From: Spongiibacteraceae bacterium
Lineage (GTDB): Bacteria; Pseudomonadota; Gammaproteobacteria; Pseudomonadales; PIVM01
Reading direction: 5' to 3'
Assembly: GCA_030618505.1 (NCBI GenBank)
Contig: JAUXDF010000001.1
Location: 1 to 39,793, forward strand
DNA length: 39,793 nt
The position numbers and the translations under genes are program-made. Shown piece by piece: positions 15,921 to 24,379 of the stretch. The number at the start of each line of letters is the position of its first letter. Position 1 is the stretch's first letter. Below the pieces are notes generated by a model. The model saw nothing but the letters and a program-made list of their open reading frames with translations, was not told the origin of the DNA and did no database searches.

Positions 15921-16601
15921 TTAGTTTTGAGTAGCTGCCTTTTTACTTTGAGTGGCTTCTGGTTGCTCGTTCTGTCCGATAACCTCGCCCTTAAAAATCC
16001 AAACCTTAACACCCAGTATTCCGTAGGTAGTCATGGCTTCATAGGTCGCATAGTCGATATCGGCACGCAAAGTGTGCAAAGGAACTCGCCCTTCTCGATA
16101 CCACTCGGAGCGCGCAATTTCTGCACCACCCAAGCGACCACCAACCTGAACCTTGATACCCTTGGCACCCTGGCGCATTGCATTTTGCACAACGCGTTTC
16201 ATCGCTCGGCGAAACATAACTCGACGTTCAAGCTGTTGAGCGACATTTTGCGCAACGAGCTTAGCATCTAGATCAGGTTTGCGAATTTCCTGAATATTGA
16301 TATGAACGGGGACACCCATCATATCAGTCAGTTCCTTCCTAAGCCGATCTACATCTTCGCCTTTCTTACCAATCACAATACCTGGTCTTGCAGTATGGAT
16401 GGTAACGCGAGCGGTCTGTGCAGGGCGTTCAATAACCACCCTACTAACCGATGCATGATTGAGTTTCTTTTCAATATATTCGCGTACTTTGATATCTTCT
16501 ACCAAATACTTTGAATACGATTGACTATCGGCATACCAGACAGAGTTATGGTCTTTAACTATGCCTAAGCGAATACCTATTGGATGTACTTTTTGACCCA
16601 T
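15921..16601 (-). CDS. rpsC: 30S ribosomal protein S3
   Basis: S3 lines the mRNA entry pore and has helicase-assisting basic residues. The 226 residues (233 in E. coli) begin MGQKVHPIGIRLGIVKDHNSVWYA. A KH domain is seen at ARPGIVIGKKGEDVDRLRKEL, followed by the GRLGGAEIARSEWYREGRVPLHTLRADIDYA block. The C-terminal tail is shorter than in E. coli. It lies 24 bp after rplV. Confidence 0.99.
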   Translation of the reverse strand: MGQKVHPIGIRLGIVKDHNSVWYADSQSYSKYLVEDIKVREYIEKKLNHASVSRVVIERPAQTARVTIHTARPGIVIGKKGEDVDRLRKELTDMMGVPVHINIQEIRKPDLDAKLVAQNVAQQLERRVMFRRAMKRVVQNAMRQGAKGIKVQVGGRLGGAEIARSEWYREGRVPLHTLRADIDYATYEAMTTYGILGVKVWIFKGEVIGQNEQPEATQSKKAATQN

Positions 16602-16625
16602 ATGGCCATCTCCTAAAGAACGCTT

Positions 16626-16958
16626 TTAGCTATCAGCAACTTTGATCGTAATATGACACGAACGTTTAAAAATTCGATCTGCTCTACCCTTGGCACGTGG
16701 CTTAATACGCTTGAGGGTAGTTGACTCGTCAACAAAAATCGTTGACACCTTTAGATCATCGACGTCTGCACCTTCATTATGCTCTGCATTTGCAATCGCA
16801 GAGTTCAGAATTTTCTTAATGATCACTGAAGCCTTTTTTGGACTAAAGGCCAAAATATCAAGTGCCTCTTCTACAGGCTTGCCTCTTACTTGATCAGCCA
16901 CCAATCGGGCTTTCTGTGCAGATATAGTCGCACCTTTTAATTTTGCGGCAACTTCCAT
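16626..16958 (-). CDS. rplV: 50S ribosomal protein L22
   Basis: L22 has a globular domain on the ribosome surface and a beta-hairpin lining the exit tunnel, where macrolide-resistance changes occur. The 110 residues match the E. coli length. Landmarks are AQKARLVADQVRGKPVEEALDIL, KKILNSAIANAEHN and the hairpin region TLKRIKPRAKGRADRIFKRSCHI. No deletion in the hairpin is seen. It lies 32 bp after rpsS. Confidence 0.99.
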   Translation of the reverse strand: MEVAAKLKGATISAQKARLVADQVRGKPVEEALDILAFSPKKASVIIKKILNSAIANAEHNEGADVDDLKVSTIFVDESTTLKRIKPRAKGRADRIFKRSCHITIKVADS

Positions 16959-16990
16959 CTCTATAGAACCTCTTTCACTTACCCGTTACG

Positions 16991-17266
16991 CTAGCGCGTG
17001 GCTTTTTTGTCTGCCGCATGCCCCTTAAAGGTACGCGTCACAGCAAATTCGCCTAATTTATGTCCTACCATATCCTCAGTAACAAATACTGGAACATGTT
17101 GACGCCCATTGTGTATGGCGATTGTTAATCCGACCATATCAGGGGAAACCATCGACCGGCGCGACCATGTTTTTATCGGGCGTTTGTCATTTTTCTCAAT
17201 AGCTACCTCAACCTTTTTTATCAGGTGAAGGTCTATGAAAGGGCCTTTTTTTAACGAACGCGGCAC
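16991..17266 (-). CDS. rpsS: 30S ribosomal protein S19
   Basis: S19 pairs with S13 in the 30S head. The 91 residues (92 in E. coli) begin MPRSLKKGPFIDLHLIKKVE and contain IKTWSRRSMVSPDMVGLTIAIHNGRQHVPVFVTEDMVGHKLGEFA, the family core. It lies 36 bp after rplB. Confidence 0.99.
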   Translation of the reverse strand: MPRSLKKGPFIDLHLIKKVEVAIEKNDKRPIKTWSRRSMVSPDMVGLTIAIHNGRQHVPVFVTEDMVGHKLGEFAVTRTFKGHAADKKATR

Positions 17267-17302
17267 TGTCTATTCCTCTTCATTAAGCTCTTGGTCGTGG
17301 TT

Positions 17303-18130
17303 TTACTTAGATCCGCGACTACGAACAATCAACTTATCTGTACGCTTGTTTTTGCGTGTCTTATAACCTTTTGCCGGTGTGCCCCATGGAGATACAGGAT
17401 GACGACCTCCAGAAGTACGACCTTCACCACCACCATGCGGGTGATCAACAGGGTTCATTGCTACACCACGTACAGTGGGTCGAACTCCACGCCACCTGGA
17501 TGCTCCAGCTTTACCCAACGAACGCAAACTATGCTCGCTATTGGAAACTTCACCCAAGGTTGCTCGACATTCAACAGACACCTTTCGCATTTCGCCTGAG
17601 CGCAGTCTCAAGGTCGCATGCTGACCCTCTCTTGCTACTAACTGTGCCGACGTACCAGCACTGCGCGCTATCTGAGCACCTTTGCCTGGCTTCAACTCTA
17701 TGCAATGTATAACACTACCAATTGGCATGTTACGTAAAGGCAAAGTGTTTCCACTTTTGATCGGGGCCGCTTCACCCGAATCAATCACATCACCGGCCTT
17801 CATATCCCTTGCAGCAATTACGTATCTACGTTCGCCATCGGCGTATAACACCAAGGCTATATTTGCTGTTCGGTTCGGATCATACTCCAAGCGCTCTACT
17901 GTTGCCGGAATACCGTCTTTATTTCTTTTAAAGTCGATAATTCGGTAATGCTGCTTGTGGCCACCACCAATGTGTCGAGTGGTAATACGGCCCCTGTTAT
18001 TTCGTCCGCCTGACTTTGACTTCTTCTCTAGTAGCGGCTTGTGTGGTTCGCCTTTATGCAGGTCAGGATTGACCACACGCACCACAAAGCGGCGCCCAGG
18101 AGAAGTTGGTTTACTCTTTACTATCGCCAT
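17303..18130 (-). CDS. rplB: 50S ribosomal protein L2
   Basis: L2 is needed for subunit association and supports the peptidyl transferase centre. The 275 residues (273 in E. coli) start MAIVKSKPTSPGRRFVV and contain GRNNRGRITTRHIGGGHKQHYR and the strictly conserved NPVDHPHGGGEGR with the functionally important His. The C-terminus has PWGTPAKGYKTRKNKRTDKLIVRSR. It lies 18 bp after rplW. Confidence 0.99.
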   Translation of the reverse strand: MAIVKSKPTSPGRRFVVRVVNPDLHKGEPHKPLLEKKSKSGGRNNRGRITTRHIGGGHKQHYRIIDFKRNKDGIPATVERLEYDPNRTANIALVLYADGERRYVIAARDMKAGDVIDSGEAAPIKSGNTLPLRNMPIGSVIHCIELKPGKGAQIARSAGTSAQLVAREGQHATLRLRSGEMRKVSVECRATLGEVSNSEHSLRSLGKAGASRWRGVRPTVRGVAMNPVDHPHGGGEGRTSGGRHPVSPWGTPAKGYKTRKNKRTDKLIVRSRGSK

Positions 18131-18148
18131 CTTAACCTAGCTCCAATC

Positions 18149-18445
18149 CTAGTCCGCTATAGAAAAATCAATTTCGTGGCCTTGCTCTAAACGAACATAA
18201 GCCTTTTTCCAGTTCGGTTTTGAGGTAAGGCCATAACGATTTCGCTTTGCCTTACCTTTAACATTTAATACCTGAACCTTTTGCACTTTAACTTTAAAAA
18301 GCTTTTCAACGGCTTTTTTAATTTCCAGCTTGGTAGCATCTATTGCCACCTTAAAGGCTACCCGATTAGCATCCTCGGCACCGATTGCTGCTTTTTCGGA
18401 AATATGCGGGCCAAGTAGAACGGTGAATATACGCTCCGAATTCAT
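18149..18445 (-). CDS. rplW: 50S ribosomal protein L23
   Basis: L23 at the tunnel exit is the docking site for trigger factor and SRP. The 98 residues (100 in E. coli) read ERIFTVLLGPHISEKA at the start and contain FKVAIDATKLEIKKAVEKLFKVKVQKVQVLN. Its ATG overlaps the rplD stop codon by four bases (ATGA), so its translation is probably coupled to L4. Confidence 0.98.
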   Translation of the reverse strand: MNSERIFTVLLGPHISEKAAIGAEDANRVAFKVAIDATKLEIKKAVEKLFKVKVQKVQVLNVKGKAKRNRYGLTSKPNWKKAYVRLEQGHEIDFSIAD

Positions 18446-19059
18446 CCCAACAACTCCTCAAACTTTTTCAGTGCTGGCACAGTTACTAGCACTTTGTCAT
18501 GAGCGATTAGACTAACAGGATCAACACCCTGCACATCGCGCACATCAACTTTATTCAAATTACGCGCAGACAGAACCAGATTACTATCAGCATTCTCGGT
18601 CACTATCAAAGCACTATCGATACCGAAATCGCTCAGCTTCGCCACCAGCTCTTTGGTCTTTGGCGCAGCCATTTCAATACTGTCAACTATTACCAATCGC
18701 TCTTGACGAGCCAGCTCGGATAATATGCTGCTCATCGCTGCCCGATACATTTTTTTATTCACTTTCTGTGAATAATCGCGAGGCTGAGCGGCAAAAGTAA
18801 CACCACCGCCACGCCAAATTGGACTTCTTATGGTACCAGCACGTGCGCGACCGGTACCCTTTTGACGCCAGGGCTTACGACCACCACCGCGCACGTCCGC
18901 GCGATTTTTTTGTGCTTTGCTACCCTGACGCGCGCCGGCCAAGAAAGCGGTAACCACCTGGTGAACCAGCTCTTCATTAAAAGTGCGCGCGAATGCCGCC
19001 TCGGACACTTCAACTGTGCCTGCTACGGCACTACCAGATGCAGTAATATTCAATTCCAT
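18442..19059 (-). CDS. rplD: 50S ribosomal protein L4
   Basis: L4 reaches into the exit tunnel, and in E. coli it also represses the S10 operon by attenuation and translational control. The 205 residues (201 in E. coli) contain RQGSKAQKNRADVRGGGRKPWRQKGTGRARAGTIRSPIWRGGG, the tunnel loop, and SILSELARQERLVIVDSIEM. No macrolide-type change in the loop is apparent. It overlaps rplW by four bases and follows rplC by 14 bp. Confidence 0.99.
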   Translation of the reverse strand: MELNITASGSAVAGTVEVSEAAFARTFNEELVHQVVTAFLAGARQGSKAQKNRADVRGGGRKPWRQKGTGRARAGTIRSPIWRGGGVTFAAQPRDYSQKVNKKMYRAAMSSILSELARQERLVIVDSIEMAAPKTKELVAKLSDFGIDSALIVTENADSNLVLSARNLNKVDVRDVQGVDPVSLIAHDKVLVTVPALKKFEELLG

Positions 19060-19073
19060 CAGTGTAACCCCCC

Positions 19074-19718
19074 TTAGGAACCTTTAATCTTTACAGCAGG
19101 CCTGACGATGACATCGCCACCCGGCGCACCAGGCACCGCGCCTTTTATAAGGAGCAGATTTTTTTCTGCATCAACTCGAACAATCTCCAGCCCCTGGGTA
19201 GTAACTTTCGCTGCTCCCATATGCCCGGCCATCTTCTTACCCTTCCAAACTCGCCCTGGAGTCTGGCACTGACCTATGGATCCTGCCGAACGGTGTGATA
19301 TCGAGTTACCATGAGTGGCATCTTGCATGGTGAAGTTCCAGCGCTTGATTGCGCCCTGAAAACCCTTCCCCTTTGAGCGCCCGGTAACATCGACTTTCTG
19401 GCCGCTCTCAAACTGCTCTACAGTCAACTGCTCGCCAACAGCCGGCGTGTTATCAGCCTGCTCCAGACGAAGCTCCCATAAACCACGACCTGCAGCTACA
19501 TTTGCTTTAGCAAAATGACCTGCACTGGCTTTATTTACACGAGAAGCACGACGCTCACCTACAGTAACCTGTACTGCGGCATAACCATCGCTTTCCTGAG
19601 TTTTGACTTGAGTGACGCGATTAGGGTCAACCTCAACCACGGTTACCGGAATGGATAAACCATCTTCGGTAAACACACGGGTCATGCCGCATTTACGACC
19701 GACTAATCCTAATGACAT
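19074..19718 (-). CDS. rplC: 50S ribosomal protein L3
   Basis: L3 is an early assembly protein whose loop approaches the peptidyl transferase centre. The 214 residues (209 in E. coli) begin MSLGLVGRKCGMTRVFTEDG and contain the loop HRSAGSIGQCQTPGRVWKGK, with the Gln that PrmB methylates in E. coli. The tail is GAVPGAPGGDVIVRPAVK. It follows rpsJ by an unusually long 106 bp that contains a hairpin (separate entry). Confidence 0.99.
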   Translation of the reverse strand: MSLGLVGRKCGMTRVFTEDGLSIPVTVVEVDPNRVTQVKTQESDGYAAVQVTVGERRASRVNKASAGHFAKANVAAGRGLWELRLEQADNTPAVGEQLTVEQFESGQKVDVTGRSKGKGFQGAIKRWNFTMQDATHGNSISHRSAGSIGQCQTPGRVWKGKKMAGHMGAAKVTTQGLEIVRVDAEKNLLLIKGAVPGAPGGDVIVRPAVKIKGS

Positions 19719-19787
19719 TTTGAAACCTCTTGTGTACGGGGCTTACACCCTCTATGGCTGCCCCACTTAACGGAGCATTACACTCGA

Positions 19788-19817
19788 GTTAATGTGCTGC
19801 AAGGCAACTACATTAAC
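19788..19817 (-). other. Hairpin in the enlarged rpsJ-rplC spacer
   Basis: GTTAATGT (19810-19817 on the minus strand) pairs exactly with ACATTAAC (19788-19795) around a 14-nt loop. A second weaker pair, GGGGC with GCCCC, brackets 19738-19764 closer to the rplC start. Neither is followed by a T-run, so they look like mRNA structures (processing, stability or translational control) rather than terminators. Confidence 0.5.
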
Positions 19818-19824
19818 TAATCAT

Positions 19825-20136
19825 TCAACCTAAACTAATCTGAACTTCCACACCCGCTGCCAGATCGAGCTTCATCAGCGCGTCAACAGTTTTCTCGGTC
19901 GGCTCAACAATGTCTAGCAGACGCTTGTGGGTGCGAATCTCATATTGATCACGCGCATCTTTATTAACGTGCGGCGAAACCAATATTGTAAAACGCTCTT
20001 TACGAGTAGGCAAAGGGATTGGCCCTTTAACCTGAGCTCCAGTTCGCTTGGCCGTCTCAACTATTTCCTGAGTAGAAACATCAATCAGGCGATGGTCAAA
20101 GGCCTTTAAGCGAATTCGAATTCGTTGGTTTTGCAT
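19825..20136 (-). CDS. rpsJ: 30S ribosomal protein S10 (NusE)
   Basis: S10 is a 30S head protein and also acts as NusE, linking NusG/NusB to transcription. The 103 residues equal E. coli. The start MQNQRIRIRLKAFDHRLIDVS and the blocks TGAQVKGPIPLPTRKERFTILVSPHVNKDARDQYEIRTHKR are diagnostic. GGAG lies about 9 nt before the ATG. It is the first gene of the S10 operon, downstream of a consensus promoter at 20210-20238. Confidence 0.99.
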   Translation of the reverse strand: MQNQRIRIRLKAFDHRLIDVSTQEIVETAKRTGAQVKGPIPLPTRKERFTILVSPHVNKDARDQYEIRTHKRLLDIVEPTEKTVDALMKLDLAAGVEVQISLG

Positions 20137-20209
20137 TCGACCAAAACTCCAGTTAAATCAAGCATTCAGAACCAAAGATCTTCTTTAGCCCTTCAAAAAA
20201 GGAGCGCGT

Positions 20210-20238
20210 ATATTAAGACTCTGACACCAAACTGTCAA
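20210..20238 (-). promoter_or_regulatory. Sigma70 promoter of the S10 operon
   Basis: The minus strand has a perfect -35 TTGACA (20233-20238), a 17-bp spacer and -10 TAATAT (20210-20215). A GC-rich stretch ACGCGC follows the -10, the discriminator form typical of stringently controlled ribosomal promoters. The predicted start near 20203 leaves a leader of about 65 nt, much shorter than the long L4-responsive S10 leader of E. coli. Confidence 0.88.
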
Positions 20239-20340
20239 GCAATAAAATTCATTACTTTCAGCTTAATTTGGACATACCCATTGTCAGCAAAATGGAGCGC
20301 GGAAATCCATGCAAAACACGCCATGCCGCTATTCGGACAC

Positions 20341-20366
20341 AAAAAAAACCCCGGCATTAGCCGGGG
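20341..20366 (-). terminator. Rho-independent terminator after tuf
   Basis: On the minus strand a 7-bp GC stem (GCCCCGGC / GCCGGGG type, 20349-20366) with a 4-nt loop is followed by eight T. It lies 20 bp after the tuf stop and about 100 bp before the S10 promoter, so it ends the str operon and separates it from the S10 operon. Confidence 0.95.
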
Positions 20367-20386
20367 CTTCGAACCACCACTACAGC

Positions 20387-21610
20387 TTATTCTATAACCT
20401 TGGCTACAACACCCGCTCCAACGGTACGACCGCCTTCACGAATAGCAAAGCGCAGGCCGTCATCCATCGCAATCGGATGAATCAAGGTAACAACCATTTG
20501 AATGTTATCACCTGGCATTACCATCTCAACGCCCTCTGGCAGCTCGCAAGCACCAGTCACGTCAGTGGTACGGAAATAAAACTGCGGACGATAGCCTTTA
20601 AAGAAAGGCGTATGGCGACCACCCTCATCCTTGCTCAGCACATATACTTCGGCTTCAAATTTGGTATGTGGCGTAATAGTACCTGGAACCGCCAACACCT
20701 GACCACGCTCAACTTCATCACGCTTGGTACCACGAAGAAGAACACCAACATTCTCACCAGCACGACCTTCGTCAAGCAGCTTACGAAACATCTCAACACC
20801 TGTACAGGTGCTCTTGGTAGTCTCGCGAATACCAATAATTTCAATTTCATCACCGGTATTTAGAATACCACGCTCAATACGACCGGTTACCACAGTACCA
20901 CGACCTGAGATTGAAAATACGTCCTCAATAGGCATCAAGAAAGGCTGATCAACCGCGCGCTCTGGCTCTGGAATATATGTATCCAGAGCTTCGATCAACT
21001 TCTTAACGGCCGTTGTACCTAACTCATTGTCATCTTCGCCATTCAACGCCATTAAGGCAGAACCAGCTATGATGGGCGTGTCATCACCAGGGAATTCGTA
21101 GAGGTCAAGCAACTCACGCAGCTCCATCTCTACTAACTCGATCATTTCGTTGTACTCTTCACTACCAACACCACCACAATCTTCTGCCAGCAAGTCAGCC
21201 TTATTCAGGAATACAAGAATATAAGGCACACCAACCTGACGAGAAAGAAGAATGTGCTCTCGTGTTTGAGGCATAGGACCGTCGGTTGCGCCACAGACCA
21301 AAATTGCACCATCCATCTGGGCAGCACCGGTAATCATGTTTTTAACATAATCGGCGTGTCCTGGGCAGTCAACGTGCGCATAGTGACGGATATCAGAATC
21401 ATATTCGACATGAGATGTCGCAATAGTAATACCACGCTCACGTTCTTCGGGCGCATTATCAATTCCGTCAAAAGCTATCGCTTCGCCACCGTGCATTTCC
21501 GCACATACGCGAGTCAGCGCCGCTGTTAGAGTTGTTTTACCATGATCAACGTGGCCGATAGTACCGACGTTTACATGGGGTTTTGTACGTTCAAATTTTT
21601 CTTTAGCCAC
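20387..21610 (-). CDS. tuf: Elongation factor Tu
   Basis: EF-Tu delivers aminoacyl-tRNA to the ribosome as a GTP complex. G motifs are GHVDHGKT (19-26), DCPGH (81-85) and NKAD (136-139); domains 2 and 3 follow, with RGTVVTGRIERG and the C-terminal GGRTVGAGVVAKVIE. The protein has 407 residues against 394 in E. coli. The extra length is a 10-residue insertion after NKAD (LLAEDCGGVGSEEYNE region, about 140-155) and about three residues near GEDDNELGTTAV. A 407-residue form is known to me from Cellvibrionales-type bacteria. It is the last gene of the str operon, 39 bp after fusA; no second copy occurs in this window. Confidence 0.99.
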   Translation of the reverse strand: MAKEKFERTKPHVNVGTIGHVDHGKTTLTAALTRVCAEMHGGEAIAFDGIDNAPEERERGITIATSHVEYDSDIRHYAHVDCPGHADYVKNMITGAAQMDGAILVCGATDGPMPQTREHILLSRQVGVPYILVFLNKADLLAEDCGGVGSEEYNEMIELVEMELRELLDLYEFPGDDTPIIAGSALMALNGEDDNELGTTAVKKLIEALDTYIPEPERAVDQPFLMPIEDVFSISGRGTVVTGRIERGILNTGDEIEIIGIRETTKSTCTGVEMFRKLLDEGRAGENVGVLLRGTKRDEVERGQVLAVPGTITPHTKFEAEVYVLSKDEGGRHTPFFKGYRPQFYFRTTDVTGACELPEGVEMVMPGDNIQMVVTLIHPIAMDDGLRFAIREGGRTVGAGVVAKVIE

Positions 21611-21649
21611 CGCTTAAGTCCTCTTTTCTAGTAATCAGCAATAGTTAAA

Positions 21650-23761
21650 CTATTCACCTTTTGATTTTGAAATAATTTCTTCTGCTATGTTGTTTGGTGC
21701 TGGAGAGTACTTCTCAAACTCCATGGTAAAAGTCGCTCGCCCCTGAGTTGCCGAACGCAGATCAGTAGCATAGCCAAACATTTCACCCAATGGAACCTCG
21801 GCATTTATAACTTTACCAGAGGCATTCTCATCCATTCCCAAAATCATGCCGCGACGACGGTTAAGGTCGCCAACAACATCACCCATATTTTCCTCGGGTG
21901 TCACCACCTCGACTTTCATTATGGGCTCAAGTAATACGGCACCGCCATGTGCAGCCAGCTTTTTGGTTGCCATGGAGCCGGCCACCTTAAATGCCATTTC
22001 GTTTGAGTCAACATCGTGATACGAGCCATCGTAGAGAGTCGCTTTTAAACCAAGCAAAGGGAAGCCCGCCAGAATACCGTTTTGCATCTGTTCGGATATG
22101 CCTTTCTCCACCGCAGGAATATATTCACGCGGTACAGAACCACCAACGATCTCATTTACAAACTCCAAACCTTCGGCGCTGACATCTTCTGCTGGCTCAA
22201 ATTTAACCCAGACATGACCGTATTGGCCACGACCACCCGATTGGCGCACAAACTTGCCTTCAATATCGCAGGTGTTTTGAATCGTTTCACGATAAGCAAC
22301 CTGCGGTCTACCGATATTTGCCTCTACACTGAATTCACGGCGCATGCGATCCACCAAAATATCCAGGTGCAATTCGCCCATACCGGAAATAATAGTCTGG
22401 CCCGACTCTTCATCTGTCTTCACACGAAAGGAAGGATCTTCCTGAGCCAACTTGCCCAAAGCTATACCCATCTTTTCCTGATCCGCCTTGGTCTTGGGCT
22501 CAACAGCAACAGAAATAACCGGCTCAGGGAACTCCATTCGCTCGAGAACAATTATATTTGCCGGATCACACAAGGTATCACCGGTAGTAACATCTTTAAG
22601 ACCAATCGCTGCGGCGATATCACCCGCCAGCACTTCTTTAATTTCTTCACGGTTGTTTGAATGCATCTGCACCATTCGGCCAACACGCTCTTTTTTCTGT
22701 TTAACCGAGTTGTAAACCGCAGTACCACTTTGGAGAGTACCGGAATAAACACGGAAGAAAGTCAAAGTCCCAACAAAGGGGTCGGTGGCAATCTTAAAAG
22801 CCAAAGCGGCAAACGGTGCTTTATCATCAGCTGCGCGAATCGCAACAGTCTGGTCTTTATCATCCAATGTACCTTCAATTGCCTTAACTTCCTCAGGCGA
22901 CGGCAGGTACTGGACAACCGCATCAAGCATGGCCTGAACGCCTTTGTTTTTAAAGGCAGAACCACCAATCACAAGCACAATTTCATTGGCCAATGTACGT
23001 TGACGTAGCCCGGCTATCACTTCTTCTTCGCTAAGCTCACCTTCATCAAGGTATTTTTCCATCAGCTCGTCATTGGCTTCTGCTGCAGCTTCAACCATAT
23101 GCTCGCGCATTTCGTCGCACTGCTCTTGCAGGTCAGCTGGAATATCTGCGTATTCAAAAGTCATACCCTGATCTTCTTCATTCCAGAGAATCGCTTTCAT
23201 CTTGACCAGATCGACCACGCCTTTAAATTCTTCCTCTGCGCCAATGGTCATCTGTAAAGGTACAGCATTAGCATTCAGGCGATCTTTAAGCTGCTCGACA
23301 ACCATCATAAAATCAGCACCGGCACGATCCATCTTATTAACAAAAACCATGCGAGGAACTTCGTATTTGTTTGCTTGACGCCATACAGTTTCAGTTTGAG
23401 GCTGAACACCGGAGGAACCACACAAAACGACCACTGCACCATCAAGTACACGCAGGGAACGCTCTACTTCGATAGTGAAGTCAACGTGCCCCGGAGTATC
23501 GATAATATTAACTCGATGCTGGTCAAACTGCTGCTGCATACCAGACCAAAAACAGGTAGTCGCCGCGGAGGTGATAGTAATACCACGCTCCTGCTCCTGC
23601 TCCATCCAATCCATAGTGGCAGCACCATCATGAACCTCACCAATTTTGTGCGAAAGCCCGGTATAAAAAAGTACACGCTCGGTGGTGGTAGTTTTACCCG
23701 CATCGACGTGCGCACAGATACCGATATTTCGATACCTTGCTATAGGAGTGTTACGCGCCAC
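21650..23761 (-). CDS. fusA: Elongation factor G
   Basis: EF-G catalyses GTP-dependent translocation and, with RRF, ribosome recycling. The 703 residues (704 in E. coli) show G1 AHVDAGKTTTTE near residue 17, the switch II motif DTPGHVDFTIEVERSLRVLDGAV and NKMDRAGAD. Domain III has GMGELHLDILVDRMRREF and domain IV has SGGRGQYGHVWVKFEP. It is clearly the canonical FusA and not the FusA2/tetracycline-protection type, as shown by similarity and by its place between rpsG and tuf. Confidence 0.99.
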   Translation of the reverse strand: MARNTPIARYRNIGICAHVDAGKTTTTERVLFYTGLSHKIGEVHDGAATMDWMEQEQERGITITSAATTCFWSGMQQQFDQHRVNIIDTPGHVDFTIEVERSLRVLDGAVVVLCGSSGVQPQTETVWRQANKYEVPRMVFVNKMDRAGADFMMVVEQLKDRLNANAVPLQMTIGAEEEFKGVVDLVKMKAILWNEEDQGMTFEYADIPADLQEQCDEMREHMVEAAAEANDELMEKYLDEGELSEEEVIAGLRQRTLANEIVLVIGGSAFKNKGVQAMLDAVVQYLPSPEEVKAIEGTLDDKDQTVAIRAADDKAPFAALAFKIATDPFVGTLTFFRVYSGTLQSGTAVYNSVKQKKERVGRMVQMHSNNREEIKEVLAGDIAAAIGLKDVTTGDTLCDPANIIVLERMEFPEPVISVAVEPKTKADQEKMGIALGKLAQEDPSFRVKTDEESGQTIISGMGELHLDILVDRMRREFSVEANIGRPQVAYRETIQNTCDIEGKFVRQSGGRGQYGHVWVKFEPAEDVSAEGLEFVNEIVGGSVPREYIPAVEKGISEQMQNGILAGFPLLGLKATLYDGSYHDVDSNEMAFKVAGSMATKKLAAHGGAVLLEPIMKVEVVTPEENMGDVVGDLNRRRGMILGMDENASGKVINAEVPLGEMFGYATDLRSATQGRATFTMEFEKYSPAPNNIAEEIISKSKGE

Positions 23762-23793
23762 AACTCAGTTCTCCAAAACAGTAAATCATAAAA

Positions 23794-24264
23794 TTAAAAA
23801 CGGTAATGAGAGAACGCTTTGTTCGCCTCAGCCATGCGATGCACATCTTCACGTTTTCTGACCGCACTGCCTTTACCCTGTGCAGCATCAACAATTTCGC
23901 CACCCAGGCGTTGCATCATTGACTTTTCACCGCGAGAGCGCGCAAATTCAACTAACCAGCGCATAGAGAGCGCCTGGCGACGTGAAGGCCGAACCTCGAC
24001 GGGTACCTGATAGGTAGCACCACCAACTCGACGAGACTTTACTTCGACCATTGGCGCAATATTTTCCAATGCAGCGTTAAAGACCTCAATAGGATCTTTA
24101 CCCGCACGCTCCTTAACAATATCCAGCGCGCCATAAACAATACGTTCGGCAACTGATTTCTTTCCGCTTACCATTACGTGATTCATAAATTTTGCCAGGG
24201 TAATATCCCCAAATTTGGGATCTGGCAAAATTTCACGTTTTGCTACTACTCTTCTTCTTGGCAT
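23794..24264 (-). CDS. rpsG: 30S ribosomal protein S7
   Basis: S7 nucleates the 30S head and in E. coli represses the str operon by binding the rpsL-rpsG intercistronic RNA. The 156 residues begin MPRRRVVAKREILPDPKFGD and contain VNHVMVSGKK-like FMNHVMVSGKKSVAERIVYGAL and ARSRGEKSMMQRLGGEIVDAAQGKGSAVRKREDVHRMAEANKAFSHYRF. The 115-bp spacer before it bears a hairpin that may be an S7 operator. Confidence 0.99.
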   Translation of the reverse strand: MPRRRVVAKREILPDPKFGDITLAKFMNHVMVSGKKSVAERIVYGALDIVKERAGKDPIEVFNAALENIAPMVEVKSRRVGGATYQVPVEVRPSRRQALSMRWLVEFARSRGEKSMMQRLGGEIVDAAQGKGSAVRKREDVHRMAEANKAFSHYRF

Positions 24265-24307
24265 GTTATCGCCCTTATTATCTAATTCAGGTTAATCCGA
24301 GACACCT

Positions 24308-24329
24308 CTCCATTTACTATAAACGGGAG
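24308..24329 (-). promoter_or_regulatory. Intercistronic hairpin before rpsG, possible S7 operator
   Basis: On the minus strand CTCC-C-GTTTA pairs with TAAAT-GGAG around a TAG loop, giving nine base pairs (one G-U) and one bulged C. It occupies the 115-bp rpsL-rpsG spacer, the place of the S7 binding site in E. coli (about 96 nt there). Function is inferred from position only. Confidence 0.4.
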
Positions 24330-24379
24330 CGATCGGCCTTACTCTACAAACGCTAAGCGCATGAAAGCATCAACAAGTC

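Noticed and set aside
20309..20863. Plus-strand open frame of 184 codons opposite tuf
   Set aside because: It lies opposite the well conserved tuf gene, starts inside the intergenic spacer, has no recognised motif or ribosome binding site, and is a codon-bias shadow.
22082..22660. Plus-strand open frame of 192 codons opposite fusA
   Set aside because: Antisense to a highly conserved coding region, with no domain features.
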